A stretch of 24,126 nucleotides of DNA, taken from Erysipelotrichaceae bacterium (GTDB lineage: Bacteria > Bacillota_I > Bacilli_A > Erysipelotrichales > Erysipelotrichaceae). A model generated the notes under the pieces. It had not been told where the DNA came from. It ran no database searches and saw nothing but the letters and a program-made list of their open reading frames with translations. The DNA lies in contig JAFONG010000211.1 in NCBI GenBank assembly GCA_017418585.1, positions 1 through 24,126 on the forward strand, given 5' to 3'. The position numbers and the translations under genes are program-made. The stretch's first letter is position 1; each line of letters begins with the position of its first letter. Below, one piece after another: positions 6,414 to 14,126 of this stretch.

Positions 6414-8624
6414 ATGAAACGAAGTAATCTTAGACTTCGTTTTCTCTATTTCATCCTTTTATCTATCGTACTTATTGTCATCGGCAATGTTTTTTTCGTT
6501 ACGATCGGCAAGAAACACGTAAGATCAGGAACATCGCTTGACGATTACATCTACTCCGTTTCCAATGTTGAAGAGAAGATCTTCGCTTCCAGAGGAAACA
6601 TCTACGAAGCAGGAGGAAGCATCGTAGCCCAGGATGTGCAGACTTATGACATAATCTGTTTCCTGGATCCGGATCGTCTATCAAGCGGAAACGAAATCGC
6701 GTACATCGACAATCCGTCCTATGCAGCATCGATGCTGGCACCGATCCTGGAAATGGATGCGCAGGACATTTACGACATTCTTGTTTCAAGTCAGGGGTTG
6801 TATCAGACGGAATTGGGAGCCAACGGCAGAAATCTTTCAGAAGAACAGAAGAATGCCATCCTGGCAATTCCAGATCTGCATGGCATCGGATTCAGGAATT
6901 CATATAGACGCTATTATCCATACGGAGACATCTTTTCGCCGCAATTGCTAGGTTTTGCCCAATCCGATAATACAGGCAGACTGGTAGGAAAACTGGGCCT
7001 GGAAGCCTATCTGAACGATGAATTATCCGGAACGGATGGAAGCCATTCCTATCAGCAGGACAAGCACGGTTTCATACTGCCGGGAATGTACGATGAAACG
7101 GTTGCGGCAATTAACGGATACAATATCTATCTAACGATCGATCTGTCCATTCAGGAAGCGTTGAATACCGCACTGAATACGACCATCGAATACAAGAACG
7201 CCAGCAGAGCCTGGGGAGCAGTTGTAGAGATCGATACAGGCAAGATCCTGGCATGGGGACAGTATCCTACATACAATCCGAATCACCTGACCTCAGAGGA
7301 TACGCAGGTCAATTTCGGTTCGCAGCTGGCTTATGAACCTGGTTCCGTCATGAAGTCCGTCATCTATGCTTCGGCAATGGACCTGGGAGTATATGACGGA
7401 GATGCCTTGTTCGATTCATCTTCGTACTGCTATACGGCAAGTACGGGCCGTACTTATTCAGGAAATTCGCTTGGCTGCATCCATAACGTATCTTTCAGAG
7501 AATGGGGTAGCATTCCTCTTGACTACGGTCTGATCTATTCCAGCAACGTAGCAACCGCAACGCTGCTATCCCAGTACGTCGGCATTGACAATTACAGCGA
7601 ATATCTGGATCGTTTTCATTTATATCAGAGAGTCAACACCGATGGAATCGATGAAATTGCCGGTTATACCAACTACGATAATTCACCAATCGATAAAATA
7701 ACGGCGACTTATGGCCAGGGTTCTTCTACGACCATGCTTCAGCTGCTTCAGACCTATACTGCAATATTCGGAAACGGCGAAATGGTGAAACCATATTTCA
7801 TCGACAAGATCATCGACCCGAATTCCGAGAAAACCGTTTATCAGGGAAGAAGAACCGTAGCCGATACACCGATTTCAGAAAGCACTGCCCGTCAGATGCA
7901 GGATCTGTTAAGAAGAGTCGTATCCGATCCCGAAGGAACCTGCCGGCATTATGCCGCAAGAACAGTTGAAGTCATGGGCAAGACGGGTACTTCCGAGATT
8001 CCGATGGACGGAACCTATGCGGAAGACGACAACATTATTTCCTGCATGCTGGGATTCCCGTATGAAGATCCGAAATACATGGTATATTTTGCCTATGTAT
8101 CGCCTGAAACAGTTTATTACAACTACGAAATCAAGCCGATTCCCGATCTGATCGACAGGATCGCGCTGTTAGAGAATCTGACGATTCCTGACGGTTCGGG
8201 TGAATCGGGGATATATCTTAGAAAATATGAGATGCCTTCGCTTCTCTCGTTAAACGTTAATGAAGCGGAAGATATTCTTGAAGAATACGGCTCAGATCTA
8301 TATCTTATCGGCAACGGAGAGAGAATCGTTGCTCAGATCCCGGAAAAAGGGGATGATCTTTATACCGGAGAAAAAGTTTTCCTGATGACGGATGGAAACA
8401 TCATCTATGTACCTGACTTTATCGGATGGACCAGAAAAGATCTAATCAGTTACTGGACGCTTACAAAACTTCCGATCGTGATCGACGGATATGGCGTTGT
8501 TTATGAACAGTCTACTGCTCCTGGAACTTTAGCCGACAAAAAACAGGAGATCACCGTAAAACTTCGCGATATTCACTATCCTGAATCATATGAAGAAATA
8601 ATGGATGCAGAAACAGATGAATAG
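6414..8624 (+). CDS. Class B penicillin-binding protein (PBP2B/FtsI type) with two C-terminal PASTA domains
   Basis: A 736-residue septal peptidoglycan transpeptidase, membrane-anchored by one segment at about residues 9-29. A dimerisation region (SRGNIYEAGGSIVAQDV) is followed by the transpeptidase domain with all three catalytic motifs: S311-V-M-K314 (nucleophile serine), S376-S377-N378 and K523-T-G. Two PASTA repeats follow, at about 605-660 and 664-720, as in B. subtilis PbpB and SpoVD; they are thought to sense or position on peptidoglycan. It follows ftsL by one base, as pbpB does in Bacilli, so it is most likely the essential division PBP. A sporulation-specific role (SpoVD) is less likely because only one such gene is present and it directly follows ftsL. 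No truncation was seen. Confidence 0.94.
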   Translation: MKRSNLRLRFLYFILLSIVLIVIGNVFFVTIGKKHVRSGTSLDDYIYSVSNVEEKIFASRGNIYEAGGSIVAQDVQTYDIICFLDPDRLSSGNEIAYIDNPSYAASMLAPILEMDAQDIYDILVSSQGLYQTELGANGRNLSEEQKNAILAIPDLHGIGFRNSYRRYYPYGDIFSPQLLGFAQSDNTGRLVGKLGLEAYLNDELSGTDGSHSYQQDKHGFILPGMYDETVAAINGYNIYLTIDLSIQEALNTALNTTIEYKNASRAWGAVVEIDTGKILAWGQYPTYNPNHLTSEDTQVNFGSQLAYEPGSVMKSVIYASAMDLGVYDGDALFDSSSYCYTASTGRTYSGNSLGCIHNVSFREWGSIPLDYGLIYSSNVATATLLSQYVGIDNYSEYLDRFHLYQRVNTDGIDEIAGYTNYDNSPIDKITATYGQGSSTTMLQLLQTYTAIFGNGEMVKPYFIDKIIDPNSEKTVYQGRRTVADTPISESTARQMQDLLRRVVSDPEGTCRHYAARTVEVMGKTGTSEIPMDGTYAEDDNIISCMLGFPYEDPKYMVYFAYVSPETVYYNYEIKPIPDLIDRIALLENLTIPDGSGESGIYLRKYEMPSLLSLNVNEAEDILEEYGSDLYLIGNGERIVAQIPEKGDDLYTGEKVFLMTDGNIIYVPDFIGWTRKDLISYWTLTKLPIVIDGYGVVYEQSTAPGTLADKKQEITVKLRDIHYPESYEEIMDAETDE

Positions 8625-8626
8625 TG

Positions 8627-8632
8627 TATAAT
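8627..8632 (+). promoter_or_regulatory. Possible -10 element just upstream of mraY
   Basis: TATAAT directly follows the PBP stop codon and ends eight bases before the mraY ATG. A start at the usual distance would give a two-base leader. No clear -35 is visible, so it may only supplement read-through from pbp. Confidence 0.4.
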
Positions 8633-8640
8633 ATTTTGGT

Positions 8641-9618
8641 ATGGATTTTAAACTTATCTGCTGCATTGCAGCTGTATTGACTTTTGTACTGATGCTGATC
8701 GCGATGCCCGCTTTTATCAGATATCTGAAAAGAAGAAACATCGAACAGATCGCTTCCGAATATGCACTGGAAGAATTCAAGAATAAAGACAAGACCCCGA
8801 TTATGGGCGGTTTGCTTTTTGTAGTCATACCGGTGATTGTATTTTTTATTGTTAATCTTAAAGGAATTACAGACAGACGTTTTCTGTTTGTTCTCTTATC
8901 CTATGTTCTGTACTGTTCTGTCGGTTTTATCGATGATGCGCTTATTATCGCAAGTCATAAGAACGACGGCCTATCCCCGAAAACAAGACTTATCATGGAA
9001 CTTGTATATTCCGCCGGGCTGTTCTTTATATTCAGAGATATTCTGCCGATGCAGGTAAGCGTTCCATTTACTTCGATAGTGATTCCTTTGAAATGGTATG
9101 TCTATCTGCCGTTCATGATTCTTCTGTACATGGCGGAAGCCAATGCAGTGAACTTTACCGATGGAATGGATGGCTTATGCGCAGGTGTATCGTTTATTGC
9201 ACTGATCCCTTTTGTCATCCTTCTTTTTCTGCAGAACGATCATCATCTGGCTTTATTCCTTATTTGCATTCTGGCCGGCCTTTTAGGCTATCTGCGCTTC
9301 AATTTCCATCCTGCAAAGATCTTCATGGGAGACAGCGGATCGCTCGCTCTGGGAGCTCTGTTTGCTTCTCTTGGTTTAATTACGGATCAGACGCTTGCCC
9401 TGTTTGTAATCGGAGGGGTATTCGTCGTTGAGATGTTCTGCGTCTGTCTGCAGCAGTTCATGGTCAGAGTATTCCACAAAAGAGTATTCTCTTACACGCC
9501 GATTCATTACGCCTTTGTGATAAAAGGCTACAAAGAAACTAGAATCGTGCTGATGTTCTATCTTGTTCAGCTGGTTCTTTCAGCAATAGGATTATTCATC
9601 GGTATCTCGCTGTTATGA
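8641..9618 (+). CDS. mraY: Phospho-N-acetylmuramoyl-pentapeptide-transferase MraY, divergent
   Basis: A 325-residue polytopic membrane protein of the MraY/WecA family, which makes lipid I from UDP-MurNAc-pentapeptide and undecaprenyl phosphate. MraY-type blocks are KTPIMGG (51-57), GFIDD with D98-D99, NAVNFTDGMDGL and MGDSGSLALG. Position straight after the septal PBP is the classical mraY site. Two signature features are altered: the lysine normally three residues after the second-to-last Asp (DDxxK) is isoleucine, and the C-terminal HHH motif (usually PxHHHxE) reads PIHYAF at H289-Y290-A291. The NAVN and KTP blocks favour MraY over TagO/WecA. No Shine-Dalgarno is visible. The usual followers murD, ftsW and murG are absent; recJ overlaps by 4 bp. 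Confidence 0.85.
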   Translation: MDFKLICCIAAVLTFVLMLIAMPAFIRYLKRRNIEQIASEYALEEFKNKDKTPIMGGLLFVVIPVIVFFIVNLKGITDRRFLFVLLSYVLYCSVGFIDDALIIASHKNDGLSPKTRLIMELVYSAGLFFIFRDILPMQVSVPFTSIVIPLKWYVYLPFMILLYMAEANAVNFTDGMDGLCAGVSFIALIPFVILLFLQNDHHLALFLICILAGLLGYLRFNFHPAKIFMGDSGSLALGALFASLGLITDQTLALFVIGGVFVVEMFCVCLQQFMVRVFHKRVFSYTPIHYAFVIKGYKETRIVLMFYLVQLVLSAIGLFIGISLL

Positions 9619-11129
9619 AATACCGTTTCAATACTGATGATCACAGTCTGAAGGAAAGGATATGTCAGATAAACGGCATTGATCCTGAAAGACTTGACGC
9701 AAAAGATTTTCTTCCTGATTACGATCTGGAAGTACTAAAAGAATTCAGAGAGATTCTTTTATCCAATAGCGATAAAAGGTTTTTTATTGTTGGGGACTAC
9801 GACTGCGACGGAATCTGCGCAACCGTGATCATGAAACGTCTTCTGGATGATCTTAAGATACAGAATAATTACTATATCCCATCCAGAAGCAAAGATGGTT
9901 ACGGAATCAACGACAGGATCGTACAGACGGCGATAGAAAACGGATTTGAAGTCATACTGTGTGTCGACAACGGCATTACGGCGAATCAGCAGCTTTCTAT
10001 AGCTCGGGATGCCGGGCTTAAGGTACTTGTTATAGACCATCATGAGTTCAATGAAGCGCCTGAGGCTGATGCCTATCTGCATCCGAATCTGTTTCCGGAA
10101 GAATACGCCGACATGTGTGCCGGAGGTCTCTGCGCTCTGCTGTCTAACGGTTTCCGCTACGATTCTCTTACGAGTGTATACGGAGGTCTGGCGACTCTGG
10201 CGGACATGGTTTCGGTATTCGGATACAACCGCCATCTGATGAAAGAAGCGATCAGACTGCTGAATGAAGAAGAGATCCTTCCGATAAGATATCTGGCCGG
10301 AAGCGAAAACATCGATTACGATACGCTTTCATTTCAGGTGATCCCTAAGATCAATGCCGTTTCCAGACTGGATGAGAGGATGAACGTCAATTACGTAGTC
10401 AGATATCTGCTTGACAACAGCAGCGAATGCATGATCTATCTCAACAGGATCGAAGAAATCAACAAGACCCGCAAGGAACTGACCAGACAGATGTTTACTC
10501 TTGCGGAAAGGGTAATGGATCAGGACCAGCAACTTATTGTGGTATGCTCAGAAGCCTTTAAGGAAGGACTGTGCGGTCTGATTGCCAACCGGATGATGTA
10601 TGAATATCAAAAGCCCGTTATCGTTCTGTCAAAGAACGGAAACGAGCTGAAAGGATCGGGAAGAAGTCCGAAAGGAAGCGATCTGTACGGATATTTGAAA
10701 CAGGTTGAATACCTTTTCACAGCATACGGCGGTCATGAACAGGCTGTCGGACTGTCGTTGAATGCGGACAAGTTTCAGGACCTGCTGGATCATATCTCCA
10801 GTCACGAGCTTTCGATGGAGGAGCAGATCAGAGATGTAATCGTTCTGAAACAGAATGAAATCGATTTCGATCTGTTGAAAGAGCTTGATGAACTGAAACC
10901 TTTCGGACCTGATTTTCCTGAACCGCTGCTGGGAATCAAGGATCCAAACATATCAAGAATCTACCGTTCAGCAGGCCGATTCAGGAAATACACGCTTAAT
11001 GAAAAACTGGATGCCATCGATTTCCGGCATAAGGAAGAAGACAATGATTATTCGATGCTGATCGGTAAACTGAAAAGAGACGATTACCATTTAGCCAAAC
11101 TCTCGTTTGTAATTGAAGAAACACTGTAG
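9615..11129 (+). CDS. recJ: Single-stranded-DNA-specific 5'-3' exonuclease RecJ (compact form)
   Basis: A 504-residue DHH/DHHA1 phosphoesterase that degrades single-stranded DNA 5' to 3' in recombination and base-excision repair. Metal-binding motifs are complete: D61-Y-D63-C-D65-G, KDGYGI, VDNGIT, D141-H142-H143, LATLADMV, and the DHHA1 signature GSGRSP followed by G372-G373-H374. It is shorter than B. subtilis RecJ (about 786) because the extra C-terminal domain is missing. Start and stop overlap with mraY as ATGA, and there is no Shine-Dalgarno, so translation probably depends on re-initiation after mraY. The recJ-apt-rel order is common in Firmicutes. An nrnA-type nanoRNase is less likely because the protein is too long and has the RecJ blocks. 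Confidence 0.93.
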   Translation: MKYRFNTDDHSLKERICQINGIDPERLDAKDFLPDYDLEVLKEFREILLSNSDKRFFIVGDYDCDGICATVIMKRLLDDLKIQNNYYIPSRSKDGYGINDRIVQTAIENGFEVILCVDNGITANQQLSIARDAGLKVLVIDHHEFNEAPEADAYLHPNLFPEEYADMCAGGLCALLSNGFRYDSLTSVYGGLATLADMVSVFGYNRHLMKEAIRLLNEEEILPIRYLAGSENIDYDTLSFQVIPKINAVSRLDERMNVNYVVRYLLDNSSECMIYLNRIEEINKTRKELTRQMFTLAERVMDQDQQLIVVCSEAFKEGLCGLIANRMMYEYQKPVIVLSKNGNELKGSGRSPKGSDLYGYLKQVEYLFTAYGGHEQAVGLSLNADKFQDLLDHISSHELSMEEQIRDVIVLKQNEIDFDLLKELDELKPFGPDFPEPLLGIKDPNISRIYRSAGRFRKYTLNEKLDAIDFRHKEEDNDYSMLIGKLKRDDYHLAKLSFVIEETL

Positions 11130-11141
11130 TTTTACTATAAT
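11113..11141 (+). promoter_or_regulatory. apt promoter
   Basis: -35 TTGAAG (11113-11118), a 17-bp spacer and consensus -10 TATAAT (11136-11141). The -35 lies in the last codons of recJ. Predicted start is near 11148, giving a 21-nt leader with a Shine-Dalgarno. Confidence 0.78.
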
Positions 11142-11168
11142 TGATATGTATTTGCAGAGGTGAACGTT

Positions 11169-11681
11169 ATGAATTTAAAAGACTATATTGCATCTATTCC
11201 CGATTTCCCGAAAGAAGGTATCCTGTTTAGAGATATCACGCCTTTGATGGCTGACGGCGAGGCATTCAGTGAGGCATGCAATGCTCTGATTGATTATGCA
11301 AAAGAAGTCGGTGCACAGGTCGTAGCCGGTCCGGAATCCAGAGGATTCATTTTCGGCTGTCCGGTTGCGTATGAACTGAAGATTGGCTTTATTCCGGTCA
11401 GAAAACCGAATAAGCTTCCTAGAAAGACGATATCTTACAAGTACGATCTGGAATACGGATCAAACGAGCTGCACATGCATGCGGATTCCGTCAAACCGGG
11501 ACAGAAAGTCCTGATCATCGATGACCTGCTGGCAACCGGAGGTACTGTTGAAGCTACCATCAGGATGGTTGAACAGATGGGCGGCGAAGTTGTCGGATGC
11601 GCATTCCTTATTGAGCTGGAAGATCTGGGCGGCAGAGAGAGACTGAAAGACTATAACGTTTTCACATTATTAAAATACTGA
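11169..11681 (+). CDS. apt: Adenine phosphoribosyltransferase
   Basis: A 170-residue cytoplasmic purine-salvage enzyme that converts adenine and PRPP to AMP. The family start LKDYIASIPDFPKEGILFRD, the GPESRGFIFG block, RKPNKLPRKT, and the PRPP-binding loop D118-D-L-L-A-T-G-G-T126 are all present. The ATG at 11169 was preferred over an in-frame GTG at 11160 because AGAGGTGA (11156-11163) sits five bases before it and the resulting length equals the 170 residues of B. subtilis Apt. The gene has its own promoter and is followed by a hairpin before rel. Adjacent recJ, apt and rel are conserved in Firmicutes, and Apt also consumes PRPP whose use is tuned by (p)ppGpp. Confidence 0.97.
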   Translation: MNLKDYIASIPDFPKEGILFRDITPLMADGEAFSEACNALIDYAKEVGAQVVAGPESRGFIFGCPVAYELKIGFIPVRKPNKLPRKTISYKYDLEYGSNELHMHADSVKPGQKVLIIDDLLATGGTVEATIRMVEQMGGEVVGCAFLIELEDLGGRERLKDYNVFTLLKY

Positions 11682-11683
11682 TT

Positions 11684-11708
11684 AAAATCGAAGCTTTGCT
11701 TCGGTTTT
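11684..11708 (+). terminator. Probable terminator between apt and rel
   Basis: The 11-bp stem AAAATCGAAGC (11684-11694) and GCTTCGGTTTT (11698-11708) contains one T-G pair and a TTT loop. The T-run is only four bases and lies within the stem, so termination may be partial. Its last base is the first base of the candidate rel -10. Confidence 0.62.
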
Positions 11709-11713
11709 AAAAT
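11708..11713 (+). promoter_or_regulatory. Candidate leaderless promoter -10 for rel
   Basis: TAAAAT (5 of 6 matches) ends exactly six bases before the rel ATG at 11720. There is no Shine-Dalgarno in the intervening or preceding bases and no convincing -35, so the call relies on spacing. Confidence 0.48.
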
Positions 11714-11719
11714 AGAAAT

Positions 11720-13891
11720 ATGGTAAGTCTTATTTCAACAAAAGAAGAGCTTTTTAATGAGATCGGCAAGTACATTAAAAACCAGGAATCGCTTGATCTG
11801 ATTGAAAAAGCCTACAGCTATGCCTATGAAAAGCACAAGGATCAGAAAAGGTCCTCAGGCGAACCTTACTTTGTGCATGTTTTGAATGTGGCCTATGAGC
11901 TGGCAAAGCTGAAGACCGATCCGAATACGATATGCGCAGGACTCCTGCACGATGTTATCGAAGACTGCGGCGTAGAAAAAGAAGAGTTTGTTGAAGAATT
12001 CGGCGAAGAAATCTATGAAATGGTCGAAGCCGTAACCAAGATCTCCAATCTGAAGTTTACCGATGAGAAGGAATACCAGGCCGTCAATCACCGAAAGATC
12101 CTGATTGCCATGGCCAAGGATGTCAGGGTTATTCTGGTAAAGCTGGTTGACCGTCTGCATAACATGCGCACGCTGGAATACCTGCCGGAAGTCAAGCAGA
12201 AAAGGATCGCCAAAGAAACACTGGACGTCTATGCGCCGATCGCGCATCGATTAGGTATTGCCGAAATCAAGAACGAACTGGAAGACCTGTCTTTCTACTA
12301 TCTTGATAACGAAAAATACCACGAGATAGCCAGACTGGTTGAATCCAAGAAATCGGAACGCGACAAGCAGATCGAGATAATGATACAGGATATTTCCATC
12401 GTCCTGAAGATGCACAACATTCCATTCAGGATTTTTGGACGTTCCAAACATCTTTATTCAATCAATAAGAAGATGGTTACCAAGAACAAGCGTTTTGACG
12501 AGATCCTGGATCTTCTGGCCATCCGTATCGTTACGGAAACCGAACTAAACTGCTATGAAGTACTTGGCTACATCCATGCCGTTTACAGACCGATCCCCGG
12601 CAGGCTGAAAGACTATATTGCGATGCCGAAGATGAACATGTATCAGTCTTTGCATACGACGATCGTTGGACCGGACGGACGTATCTATGAAGTGCAGATC
12701 CGTACAGAGGAAATGGATGAGATCGCCGAAAGAGGTATCGCTGCCCACTGGTCCTACAAGGAAGGAAATAAACGTTCCCAGAAGGATCTACAGAATGAAC
12801 TGCAGTGGCTGAAAGCTTTTGAGGAAAATTCGGAAGCGGATGCCAAAGAATTCATGAACGATATCACGCATGACGTTTTCAATGCGAACATCTACTGCAT
12901 GACCCCAAGAGGAAGAGTCATCGACCTGGCGGCCGGCGCTACTCCGATCGATTTTGCCTACCGTATCCATACAGAAGTAGGAAACCAGACAGTCGGTGCG
13001 CTGGTCAACGGCGTTCTTGTACCGTTAAATACGCCTCTAAAGACCGGAGATGTCGTTGAACTGCGTACCAACAAGAATTCCACGCCTTCGGAAGACTGGC
13101 TGAAGATCGTCAAGACCAACCACGCCAGAAACAAGATCAAGGCCTATTTCCAGAAGAAGGAAATGGAAGACAAGGAGACTTTCATCAAGAACGGTGAAAA
13201 CCTCTTAAAGGAAGAAATCAGAAAACACGATCTTGATCTGGATGAATACTACGACATGAAGAAGCTGGACAGAGTCGCAGGCACTTTCCAGCTGACGAAT
13301 GCCAACGATCTGCTTTATGCAATCGGATGCAAGTCGATGGCTCCGATCGCCGTCGTTGAAAAACTGACAAAACTTGGCAAGAAAGAAGTCGATCTGTCGC
13401 TGCTTGAAAGGATCGCCAAAAAGAATTCCGCCAGGAATCAGTTCGTATCCAAGACCGGAATCGTTGTAACCGGCATCAACTCGATGAAAATAGCTTTGTC
13501 ACCGTGCTGTTCACCGGTATATGGCGATGATGTCAAGGGATTCGTATCGAAGGGGCAGGGCATTAAAGTACACAGAAGCGACTGCCCGAATATCGCCAAC
13601 GAGAGACGCCTCATCGATATTCAATGGGATCCCGATAAACCGGATATCAAGTACGAGACTTCAGTCAAGATCTTCTCGAAAGACAGATCATATCTGCTGA
13701 CCGATCTTGTTACGGTTGTTGCCCAGTTCAAAGCCAATCTGACAGCCGTCAACAGCGTGGCCAACAATGAAGATCTTACGGCTACGACTTCTTTGTCTTT
13801 CATGGTTACCGATAAGGAACATCTGGAAAACATCATGGCCAACCTGAGAAAAGTCGAAAGCGTGATCTCGGTTGAAAGAGCGATCAAATAG
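11720..13891 (+). CDS. rel: Bifunctional (p)ppGpp synthetase/hydrolase (Rel)
   Basis: A 723-residue long RelA/SpoT homologue that makes and degrades the stringent-response alarmone. Order of domains: an HD hydrolase with H53, H77-D78 and DRLHNMRTLEYL; a synthetase with KDYIAMPKMNMYQSLHTT and EVQIRTEEMDEIAERG; a TGS domain at about 385-445 (CMTPRGRVIDLAAGATPIDF); a zinc-finger-like segment with SPCCSPV and HRSDCPN near 593-620; and a C-terminal ACT domain from about 650. Both catalytic centres look intact, as expected for the single Rel of Firmicutes. The ATG start lacks a Shine-Dalgarno and sits six bases after a TAAAAT hexamer. Its final codons contain the -35 of the hisS T-box promoter. Confidence 0.97.
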   Translation: MVSLISTKEELFNEIGKYIKNQESLDLIEKAYSYAYEKHKDQKRSSGEPYFVHVLNVAYELAKLKTDPNTICAGLLHDVIEDCGVEKEEFVEEFGEEIYEMVEAVTKISNLKFTDEKEYQAVNHRKILIAMAKDVRVILVKLVDRLHNMRTLEYLPEVKQKRIAKETLDVYAPIAHRLGIAEIKNELEDLSFYYLDNEKYHEIARLVESKKSERDKQIEIMIQDISIVLKMHNIPFRIFGRSKHLYSINKKMVTKNKRFDEILDLLAIRIVTETELNCYEVLGYIHAVYRPIPGRLKDYIAMPKMNMYQSLHTTIVGPDGRIYEVQIRTEEMDEIAERGIAAHWSYKEGNKRSQKDLQNELQWLKAFEENSEADAKEFMNDITHDVFNANIYCMTPRGRVIDLAAGATPIDFAYRIHTEVGNQTVGALVNGVLVPLNTPLKTGDVVELRTNKNSTPSEDWLKIVKTNHARNKIKAYFQKKEMEDKETFIKNGENLLKEEIRKHDLDLDEYYDMKKLDRVAGTFQLTNANDLLYAIGCKSMAPIAVVEKLTKLGKKEVDLSLLERIAKKNSARNQFVSKTGIVVTGINSMKIALSPCCSPVYGDDVKGFVSKGQGIKVHRSDCPNIANERRLIDIQWDPDKPDIKYETSVKIFSKDRSYLLTDLVTVVAQFKANLTAVNSVANNEDLTATTSLSFMVTDKEHLENIMANLRKVESVISVERAIK

Positions 13892-13900
13892 TGCTAGAAT
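13872..13900 (+). promoter_or_regulatory. Promoter of the hisS-aspS T-box operon
   Basis: -35 TTGAAA (13872-13877), a 17-bp spacer, and an extended -10 TGC-TAGAAT (hexamer 13895-13900). The -35 lies within the end of rel. Predicted start is near 13907. Confidence 0.82.
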
Positions 13901-13906
13901 TCTGAT

Positions 13907-14106
13907 ATCGATAAGGAAAAGAATCATAATCCCGATTCAAAGCGAGAAGCGTACGGTGAAAGGCTTCATGAAGGAGATTGAGGGACACTTCCTTGATGCT
14001 TATGAGAATAAGCCGCAGATGCTGCGTTACGGCAACAAGGGCATATCATATGATATGAACTAAGGTGGTACCGCGTTATTGACGTCCTTAGACAGGACGT
14101 TTTCTT
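13907..14106 (+). promoter_or_regulatory. T-box riboswitch leader of hisS-aspS
   Basis: A tRNA-sensing leader. The T-box AAGGTGGTACCGCG is at 14062-14075. Stem I closes with AAGGAA (13913-13918) against TTCCTT (13989-13994), and its distal arm is GAAGC/GCTTC (13946-13950, 13963-13967) around GGTGAAAG. The specifier region just before the closing helix reads GGGACAC: GAC (Asp, 13984-13986) overlaps CAC (His, 13986-13988). The antiterminator pairs AAGG (14062-14065) with CCTT (14086-14089) and GCG (14073-14075) with CGT (14083-14085), leaving the TGGTACC bulge for the tRNA CCA end. It excludes the terminator, which reuses 14082-14088. Uncharged tRNA should therefore switch the operon on. GAC followed by a purine is the usual specifier pattern. 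Confidence 0.95.
14082..14106 (+). terminator. Regulated terminator of the hisS T-box
   Basis: The perfect 7-bp stem ACGTCCT (14082-14088) and AGGACGT (14094-14100), with loop TAGAC, is followed by TTTTCTT. Its left arm is shared with the antiterminator. Confidence 0.9.
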
Positions 14107-14126
14107 ATATTTAAGGAGGATTTGTT

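Noticed and set aside
11160..11168. GTG at 11160 as the start of apt
   Set aside because: It lies within the Shine-Dalgarno AGAGGTGA; the ATG nine bases later has proper spacing and gives the family length of 170.
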